From Bigelowiella natans CCMP2755 (taxonomy: Eukaryota > Cercozoa > Chlorarachniophyceae): DNA of 64,000 bases. The notes under the pieces are model-generated. The model saw only the letters and a program-made list of their open reading frames with translations. It was not told the DNA's origin and did no database searches. Every line of letters starts with the position of its first letter. The first letter of the stretch is position 1. Below, one piece after another: positions 35,543-48,398 of this stretch. A program made the position numbers and the translations under genes. The stretch lies in assembly GCA_000320545.1 (NCBI GenBank), contig ADNK01000588.1, forward strand, positions 1 through 64,000. Direction: 5' to 3'.

Positions 35543-37354
35543 CACACACACACACTGATTCGTCCCTATTAAACAGTTCCTCCTTCCCCCCGTGCAGAAT
35601 ATCCTCATCATCTGTGCATGCTTGTTATTACCAGTGCATTTTGGGAGTTTCCCCCTCTTCGGCGAGGTCGGCAATGGCCTGTTTCGAAAGAGTATCATCG
35701 AGAGGAGGTGAGGCAAGCAGCAGCAGCAGCAGCAGGAGGAGGAGGAGGGAGAGGAGGCTAGGATTCCACTAGAGGGTGATGATATTCTCTCTTAACGTCT
35801 TGTGCGACGATAACGTCGCTGCTGCTGCTGCTGATGATGATGATGATGTTGGTAGTCATCGTCGACACGATGAATGTCGTTGCTGGAGGGGGCGGGAAAA
35901 GGCTTCGTAGCTACCTGCATAGCCGCCTCGCGAGAGTCCTCAGGAACGCGGAGAAGATGCCTGTGTAATGTATTATACATAAATATTTCATAAATACGTT
36001 ATATCTCTGAAATGTACGGTAAAATGATGACCGACCACTAGACCCCTCCCCACCCCCTCTCTCAGCGAAAGTGAATCATTTGTGAGCCCCTGGGCAGCAT
36101 CGTGCATTGCGCACGCGCTGCATGATCATCATCATTATCGTTTGTATGTTCGTTATCATTTTCATTATCATTATCATCGAAGCAGCTATCGTGTACTACC
36201 CCCAGATCCACGCTCCATGTTCTCTCATCATCGTCAGCTTTCGCCCAGGTTTCTCCTTCGTCCCCCACCGCCCCTCGGAACGGGCATAGAATCGACGCAC
36301 GAACCCCTTCACCCACCTGTGCAATAGAGCGTTGTGTGCGTGTGTGCGTGCGCGTGCTCGATGGCAATGCAATAATATCACGGTCAACGGTAGAAGTGGC
36401 CGTCGTCATCTCATCGTCGCTGTCATCCGAAAACTCACCCGTCTCGCTTCTCAGCGATAGGAAAGCTCGGCTCCCACATCTCGCTTCCATAGGCGAAGAT
36501 CCACAGATCCTGGGAAAGTAGCATGTAGGATTAGCAGAGAATACAGTCTTTCGATGCCGCCTATCGCTGCTGCAGTGGCACCTTCTCGTTCCTGGCCATT
36601 TCTAGTGCGGCCTCGCCACAGATGGGCTCGATGATGTCGTCCTGGGTCGATTCGGTCCTCTCTAAGTTTTCCCTGGAAACAATGGGCGACGTCAGAAGAT
36701 ATTAGGCTCACACTACCAGCCCTCCCATCTCTACGGGGCCAAAAGGAAAACAATGCATTATTTGGTGAAACAACATATACAGCACACGAAGAAGTACCAG
36801 TCCCATTTGGGATCCCCGAGGATGACCTGCTCCATTTTCAATGTCGTATTTCTCTTTGTGTTCTTCATCCCTCGGAGCTCGCCTCCAAAGAACTGTTCGT
36901 CGTTTTCCATGAATACTTTTGTCCCTCTAGGCGTGAGAATCTCCCTCGTGCCGCTCGGGTATTCTCTTTGGGAAGGGGGGCAGACGCGCTGAAGCTGGTG
37001 CTGCATTCGAATATGCGGGGGGGCTTTCCCAAATGTTGTATGGCCGCTTCGCATCCTATTCCCGGCTGCTATTCGAGCTGTGCCGAGCCGTTGAGGGTTT
37101 ATTGAGGCTGCATAAAATATTACTACTAACAGAGCCGTGGCTGTCGTCACAATGGCTGCGTTGTTCGGGCTCAGACTGCGCCTAGGAGCTCCTACGCGCC
37201 TCGTATTGGTCCACATGTGTTTTTTCCAAAACTTCTTTCTTTCCGTGCTGAGGCCTGTGCAAGAACAGTATTTAGGATTTAGGCATAACTCACTGTAGTC
37301 TTGTGCGTCGAATACGCATCCCCCCCTCGACTTCATACTCTCCCCATCGCACAA
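34530..37354 (-). CDS. ChaC/GGCT-family gamma-glutamylcyclotransferase-like protein with N-terminal extension
   Basis: Members of this fold cleave gamma-glutamyl peptides, ChaC acting on glutathione. After a CAG acceptor near 36510 comes DLWIFAYGSEMWEPSFPIAE, equivalent to the substrate-binding YGS loop; here Leu after YGS is Glu. Next come VKGFVRRFYARSEGRWGTKE and KPGRKLTMM (about 36325-36200), then HLLRVPEDSREAAMQ (35960-35915), GGGIFEGRALRY (35200-35165), VMDEDHSLYSKLSNNTDLAR (35060-35000) and GDSGSGASYLVSLYNTLGEI (34835-34775); this order follows the family fold. Upstream exons encode FMENDEQFFGGELRGMKN and a probable membrane helix (VTTATALLVVIFYAASI, about 37155-37105) after ATG 37354. 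The family's catalytic Glu was not located with certainty, and the stop is unresolved. Confidence 0.7.
35068..35146. repeat. (CA)n and (AT)n microsatellites
   Basis: Two runs within one intron of the GGCT-like gene. Confidence 0.9.
35497..35541. repeat. (AT)n microsatellite
   Basis: AT run followed by a short (CA)n, in another intron of the GGCT-like gene. Confidence 0.9.
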
Positions 37355-37633
37355 CAGCTCACAACCAGATTAAGCTGGCAATAAAATTAGTATATCGTTC
37401 CCCACACCCATGGCAAAACTTCCCCCCGAAATGAAGCTGCGAGCTAACCTTGGAAGTTTGGGGGGAGGCGGATGAGGTACCCTAGTTGACCTCGGAGTTT
37501 TATCAGAGACTCTCGACACTCTCCAACTCGCAGAACCGGTGGCAGAACCGGTTTTTTAATTTTTAAACAAGTAAAGATTGTCAAAAATTGTTGTAGCTTA
37601 TATAAATTTTCACTCTACTACAAGTAATTATTT

Positions 37634-37706
37634 GCCGGCGTAGCATAGTGGTTATTGCATCTCCTTCGTAAGGAGAGGGTCGGCCGTTCGAATCGGCTCG
37701 TCGGCT
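37634..37706 (+). tRNA. tRNA-Thr (anticodon CGT)
   Basis: The 73-nt sequence folds as a cloverleaf. The acceptor stem GCCGGCG pairs with CGTCGGC (one G-T), the anticodon stem TCTCC pairs with GGAGA around loop TTCGTAA, and the T stem GGCCG pairs with CGGCT around TTCGAAT. The D arm has three pairs. The anticodon at the loop centre is CGT, reading ACG. No intron. A run of T directly after the end would stop RNA polymerase III. CCA is not encoded. Confidence 0.93.
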
Positions 37707-37881
37707 TTTTGCCCCAATTGGTGTCCTATTTTTGTAGAAGCGACAACCAGGAACTGAAGTCTCAATACCTAAAGATGCGGGGATATTACCTGAATGTTAG
37801 CGAATATCACCAAAGAGAAGTGATGCTGGCTCCCGGCCTCTCGAAAGCGGAGGCCTCCTTCGTGTGAGCGCGGGCGGGGCA

Positions 37882-39406
37882 ATGGAATACTTTTCAGGCT
37901 TCTTTGTACGATCTTTTTGGGCTGTGTCAAGTCGAATTTTCGTTTGAGCCTTTCTATGCTTTTTTAACGAACTCAGACGGGGATTTTAAAGCTATTTGGA
38001 TTTTACAGCAAGGAGGCCACAGTAGTCCTCATCGGGCTTGACAATGCAGGTATGGACGTTAATGGCAAAATCGGTGTGTTTGCGGAAAGATTCGAATCCG
38101 ATTACTAATGACGGAGAAATTGAACACTGGGTCACTATTCTCGTGTCTTCTCTCGTAGGAAAGACGACACTGCAGTACAAGCTCCGTACAGGAGAGAGCT
38201 ATTCATTCGTTCCGACTCAAAAGCCCCAGGAGCAGGTTCCAAAGTTACACATAAGTAAGAGTATATCACAGCTTTCATTAAAGACGATCCTAACCCCGAA
38301 ATTTTGATGCATTTTGTGTTTGACTCAACCACACCCGCCAGGAAATAACAATTGGGAATGTGAAACTACAGGTAATGTCTACATGAATTTTATTTACCAC
38401 ATTCATTCTTATATTTCTAATCTAAACAATAATGCACTAGACATGGGATCTAGGCGGCCATAAAGCCGTGCGCAAGTTGTGGAAACAGTACTATAGAACG
38501 GTAGCTGGATCGCAATGTGTATATACTTCCGTTAGTCCACATAACCCTGATACTCTTCTTTCATACTCTTTCATCGGCGCTGGTTTTAGTTTGAAATAAA
38601 TTATAATGGGGTGTGAATTGCATCTGTACTTATGCGTTATTTCTCAGGCGGACGGTATTGTGTTCGTTGTCGACGCTGCTGACAAGTTGATAGACTCCTA
38701 ATATAATTCTTCGTTGTGACATTTGCCATACACCTAATACTATATTTGTCCTAAGGTCACGTTTACCTGAAGCAAAGAAGGTGCTCAATTTTATTCTCAA
38801 GGAAGACGGTAATAGTGCTTTATCCATTCATTGCTTCGAGAACTCGTTGTTAGCGTGAGCGCAAAGAGGGAGGATTATAGAGGAAACGCATATTTCACAT
38901 GCCTTAAACATAAAAATATTCGTTTCATGTTACTCTTTGTTGTAGCTCTTGTAGAAACACCAATTGCGATACTTGGGAATAAGTCGGATAAGAAGGTACT
39001 GCACTAGAATCGCCGAGAGAAAAGAAAAAGATAGATTAAGAAGGAGAAAGACGGGGGGTTTTAGTTGGTGGTGCCAGGGCTAAGTGTTTTCTTTTTCCAC
39101 TGGTCCAAGTTGCAATGTAAGGAGTTGGTTGGATGGTATCTGTGATAGGAGGCTGTGCCGATGCAGAAACTGCAAGAGGAACTCGGCCTCCCAAAGCTAC
39201 TTGACGCGTACAGGAAAATAAAGGTGGATTGAATCGACCACGTTTTTTTAGCTGTTGATCGTAGACGAAGTGAAATAATATGGCCGGGTTTCTCTTTGAT
39301 TGTTCTGTGCTCGCATCTGATATGAAATTAGGTGTTCAATACGTCTGTGACTGAGGGATATGGCTATCCTACCGCATTTGAGTGGATAGCAGCAAACCTT
39401 CCATGA
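37882..39406 (+). CDS. SAR1: SAR1-like small GTPase
   Basis: SAR1 starts COPII coat assembly at ER exit sites. The exon at 37882-37925 encodes MEYFSGFFVRSFWAV, a hydrophobic N-terminus like the SAR1 membrane helix and without a Gly2. It joins exon 38009-38049 (KEATVVLIGLDNAG) in frame, and the next exon completes the P-loop GLDNAGKTTLQYKLRTGE. Then come EITIGNVKLQ (38342-38371), TWDLGGHKAVRKLWKQYY (switch II with Gly-Gly-His), ADGIVFVVDAADK, ILGNKSDKK (base recognition), VPMQKLQEELGLPKLLDAYR and VFNTSVTEGYGYPTAFEWIA, with the stop at 39404-39406. The DLGGH and NKSDK motifs and the missing myristoylation site favour SAR1 over ARF or ARL, but PTQKP replaces the usual SAR1 sequence, so a divergent ARL remains possible. 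Confidence 0.8.
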
Positions 39407-40389
39407 GAACACAAGTTGCAACGACTTGATCTGAATATCTATAATCTGATCAGAGAAGAATGGAATTAGAAAGTGAGACCAAATATCACATGTGTCGTGA
39501 ATGACGTTGGCGTAGGTTGATCTTGCTCTAACGCACGCGCAATGGCCTTGCGAATGAATCCACCTATGCTCCGCGTTTGGATGGGACGTTGCCCCAGCGA
39601 TACCACTGCACTGCATGACACAGCATGCGGATGGCTAGATGAGCGCATTTGGCCGATTTGCTCATTGATTGTTGATTGTGCGCTGAATTGCAGCAGCGCG
39701 TGCACACTGATGACAATTTCTGCAGATGCAAACTGCATGCTATCAATGCGTGCGTTGTGTCCATTGTGTTCTCCCCAAAGCAAAGCGTGTGTCCTTGTGG
39801 TTGTGGTTCAGGCGTGCTAGCGTGCGCCACAGATGTGCGTGAACATTGAAGCAGGTGTGTGTGAACTTGCATCAAACGAATGGACGATCAATTTCGTCGC
39901 CATCATTTCACACGAAAACAAATTTCGGTCAAGAGAGCAATCAGATCGGTAGTCATCCTTCATCGACATCAGCCTCTGACTGACATGCCATCTGGAAGGT
40001 GTCGCATCGATCATGAAGCATGTTTCGAGCAATTTCAGCAGACCGATGCGATGAACTTTCGCCTTCGATGAGATTTCAGGAATAAGCATGCGACAAGGGC
40101 TAAACGATTCTTTTGCTGAAAAACAGAGGCATTTCAGTTCAGCGACGACCTAAAATTTCCTCAACGAGAAGAAAATATAAATCGCGAAATTTTTCGGGCC
40201 GATATTTGTGCTTTTGTAAAAACACGTCTTCGCTTAATGGCGCGTTACGCTTGTAAAATAGTGGGCTTTGATTCATGACGACGAATGGATCTTGTTGTCG
40301 CAGATCAACATTAGAGCTGAAAAGGATACGTTTTAGACCATTTCAAGCCTTAAAATGGTCTGAGAAGTCGAATCCTTTGGGCAACAACA
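39407..40389. other. Gene-free spacer rich in TGC, GCA and GATG words
   Basis: 39480-40090 has the same composition as the spacers at 15.7-16.3 and 19.9-20.3 kb. Overlapping short frames on both strands are not convincing genes. Confidence 0.55.
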
Positions 40390-40962
40390 ATGAGTTCGGG
40401 ATCTACTCGATCGCCAAAGGTGGTGGTGGAGGCCAAATTTATGAAGAGGAGCTGGGAGGTCGATGGAAGCACCAGCGTCATCAATTTGAAGCGAAAGATT
40501 CAAGTAAGGACGTATCTTCGCTCTTGCAAGATACCGAAACGCCCTCAAGGAACTAAACATGTCACGTTGTGCAGGAACAGACTCGAATTCCAGTTCTTCA
40601 CCAGATTCTATTGGCTAATGGGAAGCCTCTGCTTCATGGTAAACATGCCGTTTGCTTGATACCGTCGAATTTAGTTCTTCAAGCCCTATTCTCAATGTTT
40701 CTAGGAAATTCAAAATTGTTGGACTGTACATCGTTGGTGGTAGATGAGGCTGAGGAAAAAATAGCTAATATCACGCTAACGACGTGCCTTGAACCAGTGA
40801 CGGTACTGCAGATGATCGTTACAAAAACTTGGGAAAATGAGACCTATTAATGCATTCGATAGGATAATATCGACAAGATCGTCCGCCAGCTTGATAGTGA
40901 GAATAGTTTTTTCCGGGAAGAAGCAGTAGTTCTTCTGGGTATCGTTGTTATGAATGTAATTT

Positions 40963-41035
<73 letters not shown>

Positions 41036-43450
41036 ATCCGCTTTCGCTAGACAAGGAATCATAGATATCTTGCAATTTCCAGTAAATATAAACTTGATTC
41101 ATTTAGGAATGATAGCGACTCGCTCAACGAATGAACGAGACTTAGTTTTGATGCATAATCCCTTCCCAAAACTGAACCTCATTTGCAAGAAGGTAGTTAG
41201 CCAAAACAAAGCTTATTGTCTTTGCTAACTCGCAATAATTAAATAACTTTACAGAGACCGTCCAAATCTACCCTGCAAAGCTGTGCACGATGTAGTTTCC
41301 CGACGGAAAAGATAGGCTGATCAATTAATTGCTGTGTATCTGAAATAGGTATCGCAAGTTTGTGCTCAGGAAAACCAGAGCCAAAACTGAAAATGGTAGT
41401 GTGATTAATGATGAAGTTCACATAATCACAGATAATTCCCCAAAGGTGAAGCCAGCAATAAAGATCTTGTCGGATTTGATCACATTTTCGGTAGTTGACC
41501 TCGCAAATAAACGAGAACGAGTATATAATTAACGAATTTGTGTAATTCGTCAGGATGCAGAAATTCTTCACCATAGCTGTCGATCACTCATGTATCTATC
41601 AAACGGTTCTCCATCAATATCAGTGTAGTTTTCGGAAAATCAGTCATCTACTTTTAATTCTTAGGCGATGATGAACTAGTAAAAGCTATATTTGATGAAG
41701 ACGACGGTAGATCTTAATTTAAATCATGATATCTTTGAAAACGTGTAATTTCGGCTAGGACGGAAAAAGGGAAGCACATTCTGTCGTCGACTAGTGGAAT
41801 TGCTTGGTAAAAAGAGCTAGGCGAGTGTAATAGAAGACAATATGTTAAACAAAATGTTTATAACAATCAGATGGACATGATAATGTTGCTGAAAGTGTGC
41901 TAAAGACACTATCTAATTTCACAATTGCGGAGAGGTAGTACCATAGACTTCATAATTTAGTAACATAGGCCTAATATGGGTACTATGTCGATCAGTGACG
42001 ACATTAAGAAAACTCCAAAGAGGAAGAGGTATCATCCCAGACATCTCGCCAAAATCTTGGATTCATAATAACATAATTATTTTGATCATAATAGTTCCCA
42101 GTATGCACCTTAGCCTCTTACTTATCTCATCAAAACTCAAACTTACTTTGTAAAGGTCAATTAGTGGTCCTGAAGATCATTCTCAAATTCTATTGGAAGC
42201 TGGGGTGCTGCCAGCATTTCAGGGGCTGTTGAAGGTGGCTTAATATACACAATCACAATAATCCCTCTTTATAAAGGCTCTTTCATAATAAGGAGAAAGC
42301 AAGAACTCTGTCACTGAAGGCTCTTTGCTGCAGAGTAATATCTATGTTGGTGCAGCACAAAAGGTTAGGGAATTAAGTTTGTTCGAAGTAGGAAATGTGT
42401 TTGATGTGTGAAATTCTAGGTGTATCTCCATCATCATAAGTTCTGGGCTTCTGCGCACCATCCTTGGATTATTTCGACCTAAAAAATCGTTTCTGCCAAC
42501 TCCGATCACATCCCCTACGAAGGCATTTTGCATCTTATACGTGAAACCATTCCTAGAATAGCTGAATCCTGGAATATTAAAGGTTCCGCAATGGTCTTCA
42601 GAATCAATGGACAACCTCAGGGACTCTCCCGAATTCATCGCAGAGGGTGTACTTCTCGAGGCAGTCTGGGTGATGGTGAACATCACCTGCGATGGTCAGA
42701 ACTATCCCTTTGATCTGCTTTCCAAATTTGGTCAACCTAAAAAAACATCATCATACGCACAGGAGGTGCAGAGGATAAGCTAAAAGCCTTACGGTTGGGA
42801 ATGATAGGTCTGCGTTTTCCGAAGTATTACTTAATTTCACTGAAAATCTTCTCATTGATTAAATGCGAACTAAAGATGCGTTGTGCCTACTACTGGGAGA
42901 GCTGGATGAAGAGATCCTACTTCTAGGTGGCGCACGATAATTACTGCCAGAGATGTGTAACATTTTTTACGTATCTACGTAACAGCATTGGAAGGAATCG
43001 ACAATTTGTTAAAAGCTGGAAAGGGTCTTGCAAACGTAATCCTTGAGGATGAGGAAGAATCATCTTCGAGCGATCCCCCCAATGGTATTGACAGCCCTTC
43101 CAAGTTGTTCGGGTGTCATCTGAGATTGAGTTTTTAGTTCTGGAGGAAGTGCGTTTTAAAGGCCTAGACATGATGCTACAGCTTCTCACCGACTCAAACA
43201 TTACTCATGTGGTAACCTGACTCTCAACTGCAATTTCGCAACTGGCATATAACTTCAGTTTTCCATCGTCAAGGTAAAGCAGAAAGTAGCTAGCATAATG
43301 ACCCAGTACTTTCCAGAAGAAGCCAAAAGTTTTGATGCTGGTATGGAAGATCTTGAGGGTGAGCAAGGAGAAAGCGGTACTAACAAAATATACAAATATT
43401 TAGTTAACGAATGTAACTTTATGAGCCCGATAGAAAATGTTCCTCTCTGA
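40390..43450 (+). CDS. Ubiquitin-like domain plus importin-alpha-type armadillo repeats
   Basis: ATG 40390 begins MSSGSTRSPK. Exons 1-3 form a ubiquitin-like fold: STSVINLKRKIQ, then EQTRIPVLHQILLANGKPLL, then KLLDCTSLVVDEAEEKIANI, matching the LKxKIQ...GIP...Q.L...GK.L pattern. Phase is kept into the next exon (40860), DNIDKIVRQLDSENSFFREE. Many short exons follow with importin-alpha features: GDDELVKAIFDEDD, VAESVLKTLSNFTIAE, SQILLEAGVLPAFQGLLK, AVWVMVNITCDGQNY and EGIDNLLKAGKGLANVILED, and near the end VKQKVASIMTQYFPEEAK. Importin-alpha normally begins with an importin-beta-binding segment, which I do not see; the UBL takes its place. The unspliced stop is at 43448-43450, 22 bp before the kinesin ATG. 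A strong donor at 43359 allows another ending. Nuclear import is not assured. Confidence 0.75.
40968..41034. repeat. (CT)n-(CA)n compound microsatellite
   Basis: Inside the intron after the FFREEAVVLL exon; the only long microsatellite in the 37.4-52 kb block. Confidence 0.9.
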
Positions 43451-43472
43451 AATTATTATCATCACATCAGAA

Positions 43473-46400
43473 ATGCCGAAAGAAAGGAGTTCGAGCGGCA
43501 AGCCACCTCCATTAACAATTCCAGAGAATAAAACAGTAATTTCCACGACCCAGAAAGATGGCAATAATTTTGCAGGCGAAGGCGAGGAAGCCCATGAGAG
43601 TGATGATGACGATGAATCTGTGCACAGACGTAACTGTTCTAACGTTTCGAAGAAGCAGATAGAGTCTCATCACTGAATTTTATTACAGCTTCAACAGAAT
43701 CAATCAAAGTCGTAGTTAGATGCCGGCCATTTATAAAGGTAATTTCAAAACGTTGTTTAATGGTAATTACACTTAATGGTATACATAGTCACATTATATC
43801 TTCATTATAGAACGAATCAAAAGACTGCTTGGACGTGATTCATGTGGATTTGGTATCATCATTCGCCTACAAATTTCCAATCTAAAGAACAAAATCAAAA
43901 TACCCTGATTCGTAGGAGTCGAATAGAATATTAGTAAAAGATCCCAACCAGTCTGGATTTAATCCTGAGGTAGATCATCCATGGAAACAGAGTTGTGCGT
44001 GCCTCATAAAATTGTCCTTAAATACAGATGAAGGAGAGTTGGAGAAAGTTTTCGTTTGACACTGTGTACGGAAGGGTAACGTGAAACATTGAATATTAAT
44101 GAAAGCCAAACTCCGACAAAATGCAACACTAATTGAGCTTCAAATAATCTCTAAAGGAATCGAAGCAGAAAGATATTTACAAGCACTCAGTTTCAAAAAT
44201 GGTAACTCGGAAAGCCTACGTACAAATTGCCTTTTATATAAGTATTTTCAATTTCTTACACAGGTTCGCAGGCTCTTGAAAGGATTCAATTCGACGTAAT
44301 TTCCTTGTTGTGATAGTGTTTTTGCTTTAATGATGACAAGCTATCCTTCATTTACTCAATAACACAGAATATTCGCCTACGGCCAGACATCCTCGGGCAA
44401 AACCCACACCATGATGGGTAATGTCATGCTCGCCAAGATGAAAGCATTGAGCGCTCTCATCGATTGGTATATTTTTTATATATTATATCTTAAAGGAGAA
44501 CTACAAGATGACCATTTGGAAGGTAGTTTACGCCGTTTCATTTCTCAGAACGGATATCTTAGTATTGTTAATTCAGGAATCACCCCTCGTCTCATACGAA
44601 GCTTATTTTCCTTGATTGAGAAAGGTTGGTATGCAGCGAAAATATTCAATGTCGTTTCAAAATCCGTGTCATCGCCGTTACACGCAGGAAAGGAACGAGG
44701 AAATACGTTCCTCATCACCCTATCGTACTTAGAAATATACAATGAGAAGGTAGATATGAAATCATGAAATTACCGGTAAAGTGGATATTTGACCCGATAT
44801 GCCCAAATAGGTTTACGACTTGCTCACGAGACAAAGAAAGCGCGGAATACAGGTACTGCGATAATTACCTTTTAAAACTATGGTGTGAATACTCCTTGGC
44901 ATCTTCAGGCCAGAGAATCGTTACAGATACGTCAGAAAGGAAACGGTCTTCTTTCCTGCAGCTCCCCAAAATCTTTGAGTGACATGTACATTGATGTTAC
45001 AGGCTTCCATGTTCCAAAGCTCACAAAGCATGTTCGGCAGATTTTGTTCAATTATCCTTAGCTGTATGTCATTTCATTGAGAAGCGAGAATTTTAATTTT
45101 TCCTCCTTAAAGGTTATCACGGACGATCAGCAAATGCTTGCATTTATTGAAATGGGTAGGAGCTCCTGCTTCATTTTTCTTGGGTTATATAAGTTTGCAC
45201 TAATTGACAAAGGTTCTCGGGCAAGATCTACTGCAGCTACTGCATTAAATAGTGCCAGCTCGAGGTAAACTAGCACATCGAAGGGAAAGCAACTCCCAAA
45301 TTCACGTTCGCAATTGTACAGATCACACTCAATGCTCATCATCAATATTGAGAAGGGTAGCAGCGACGAGGTATGCAAGGACTCAATATTTTATCTGTAA
45401 GATTTTTCGTTACTGTATTCTCTCCAGAATATGAGGAACATCGTGAGTGCTAAACTGAATCTTGTCGATCTGGCTGGGAGTGAAAGGTACAGCTCCATCA
45501 CCATTAATGTGGCTTAGTGGAATGGGTCTAAACAAGTTTCGAAATTGTTTAGATTCCAGGATCAAGACATGAAAACTCAGAAGGAATCCACATCCATTAA
45601 TCAGTCGCTCACAGCGTTAGCAGGGGTGAGGCAAATCATCTACTCTCTAGCATTAGCATTAAAACAACATCTTATTCCTATATCTGGAGTAAACAAATTA
45701 AACACTAATTAAGGTTATCGCCGCTCTCACGTCAAATAAAAAAGGTTGTTCAACTTGATATCGACAACCTAGTACATTAATCGTACTCTCTCACCGCGTA
45801 GGAACGTTTGTACCCTACCGCAACTCGGCATTGACAAAGCTGCTCCGCGATTCCCTTGGTAAGTCATGTTCTCATCGATTGCCAAGTAGTGAGCTAAAGA
45901 TGTTTCGTAAATTGCATTTTATCAGGCGGAAATGCATCAACTTTGATGTTTGCCAATATAAATCCATGCGATCGAAATCTAAATGAAAGCGTAAGAGTTT
46001 CGCTTCACGACGAGGATAACCCATAGCTTTAACATTATAAATTTTGTACCTCAACTTAAGGTTTCTACCCTCCGTTATGCTGCAAGAGCTAAAAAAATTA
46101 TGAACAAGCCAAAAGGTAAACTAATTTTGCGAAATATTTTGACGAATCAATTACCACTAGTTCCCATCACATCTAATTTTTCTCCGCCCACATAACAGTG
46201 AACCAAAATCCGAAGGACGCATTACTCACAAAGCTTCAATCTGAGATAAAATCTCTACGGCGGTAGTCGCATTTGGTATAAAATGCGGCTGGGTCAAGCC
46301 GTCTTGATATTCAGTATTATTTTCAAGGCTGCTCGACAAAAAAGACAAGTACATCGAAAAAATGCAGGTCCAGACACCGAAAATAATCGTCGAGGAACCT

Positions 46401-48302
46401 TCGGAAGAAGAACGTCGGCGGGTTAGCAATAATATCAACCATCCCAACGAAGACATATTCTCTGATTCGAATGGAATTTCCGTTCCTAAAAGGCAAAGAT
46501 CGAGGCCGAGAAGCATAGAGAATTTGTGAATCAGGCAATACGTAAATACGTGGGGCTGGAAATACCTTTTATCCCATCATAAAATCAGCAAAAATAAGGC
46601 TGCAAGCCTGCAATTTATAATCTCTATCCTTGAAGGTGCGTGAAGATCTCCTCAACAGACTCAACGATGCAAAGTCTTCCTTCATCCAAGGGGGTATATA
46701 TGTATGTAAATATTCCTCGATGCATAGAAGTGAGAGATATGGGATAAGAAATACCTTCGTCTCAACATGTTGCGCGAGTCTATGTAGATACCAAATCATC
46801 AGATTAATTTACTGAAAGTTAAAAAAAAAATCGATTTGACATTGTGTATTTGAAACGCAGGTTCACCACGGGCACGAGGTACTAGAGGTGCATTTTATGG
46901 ATACCTAGGTTCTGAATGAGTAGTTCATGTACGTAGACTCTAGGGGAAGTAGACGCGGAGGCAGTAGAGCTGTAAGAAGAAGAATGACAGGTATCCTCGA
47001 AAACATAACAGCGAGGAAAACATAGAAAGATGGGGGAAATCAAGGAGGAAAACCATGCCTGAATATGTCTTTAAAAAAATTCTATCAGTGGTTGCAGCAG
47101 GCAGCCTTGTTCACACGATTCCAGCTCGAGCTATTGACGGTAATTAAGTGAAATGGAGCTAAAACTAATTAAAATAAAAGATGGTACGTCTTCGAATCTT
47201 CCTTGCCTGAAGCTGAATTTGAATTTCCTAGATGATGACGCTGAAAGTCCCACAAACAATCTACCTGGGATAGATCCATCGATACTTCGATCGGTGCGAT
47301 GATTCCTCTGACAGCAGTGAGAAGGCCAGAATGGAAAATTGACCAACATCATCAATTTCACATTTAGGCTCCTCATTTGAGTCGTGAAGACTCAGCCCCA
47401 GCGCCAGGAACAGGGTTCGTTATCACTTTTGAAATACGAATTATGCTATGAGAATATCAACAGTATCTGGATTTTCCTCAGGTACGGACGAAGGGGAAGC
47501 AGACGTCTCAGCATCTCACAAATGGTGCGGTGCGAAGATTGCACATCTATACCTATCCATCTATCATCCAAAAAGCAGCCTTCCATCTCTTGTCTCCTTG
47601 CGCTTTCATACCAAACTTTTAGGCCCCACAGATTGGCATGCAAGATGAAATTCAAGCAGGAGTTTTCAAGGCAATGCGAAAAATGCGGAGATCGAAGGTC
47701 TGGTGATGTTCGCAACCTCAGATAATATCATGACATGTATTGATCCAATCCATTTAACAATTTTCTAAGGCAAAATTCCAGTCACAAACCATAGAGTTGA
47801 AAGACATACTCGAGTAATGCCCTGGACACTAGTGGGAAGCACACATGATTGGTCATGATGAATCACTCGCCACTGTGTCGATCAGAATGACGAAAGTGAG
47901 AAAGGTGGAGCTGGAAACAGATTTAAAGGAATCCGAAGAGCAGAAAAAAGAACTAGAGGAGGTTCTTAGCACACAAAAAACAAAAGGAATCTTATTTGTT
48001 TTTAAACGTACGAAAATTATAATTACTCATCAGAATTTGACCTCGACTCTGAGTATAAACGCCGAGCTGAAAAGTAAACTAGAAATCGCAAACGAGCAGA
48101 ACGAAGAGTAAGAAAGCCACAGACAGCCTAGACTGACGACTTATTGCGAAGATCTAAATTAAAATCGTACACTTTAATCCTCAGGCTTCAAAGCGAGTTG
48201 ACAGCTCTAAGAAAACAGTTGCTAAATGTCACCATCACTCATAAGTCTGACGAGCTTATCATGCCCCGATCCCCTCGGAATGTGACCAAAGGTCTTCATT
48301 AG
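43473..48302 (+). CDS. Kinesin-2 family motor
   Basis: Kinesin-2 drives anterograde intraflagellar transport. ATG 43473 opens MPKERSSSGKPPPL and an acidic stretch; a GTAACT donor at 43630 and an acceptor at 43688 join it in frame to STESIKVVVRCRPF. The motor has FAYGQTSSGKTHTMMG (P-loop), VTLSYLEIYNEK-type sequence, LNSASSR/SHSMLIINIE (switch I), LNLVDLAGSER (switch II) and INQSL, then FVPYRNSALTKLLRDSLGGN. The neck segment NQNPKDALLTKLQSEIKSLR is diagnostic of kinesin-2. Downstream exons are charged coiled coil (KVELETDLKESEEQKKELEE) and end SPRNVTKGLH with TAG at 48300-48302. An alternative spliced end is a TAG at 48459. Exons are short and introns AT-rich. With LZTFL1 it indicates a flagellated organism. 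Confidence 0.9.
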
Positions 48303-48398
48303 ACAATAATTATCTTCGAACACATATGAATAATTTTACATATAAATTTTGTAAATATTGAATTGATTGAATAAGGGGTCGAAGAAGGCTCCCTTGTC

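Noticed and set aside
39542-40071. Cys- and Met-rich frames in the spacer before the ARM gene
   Set aside because: Composition driven by TGC, GCA and ATG words; open in several frames on both strands.
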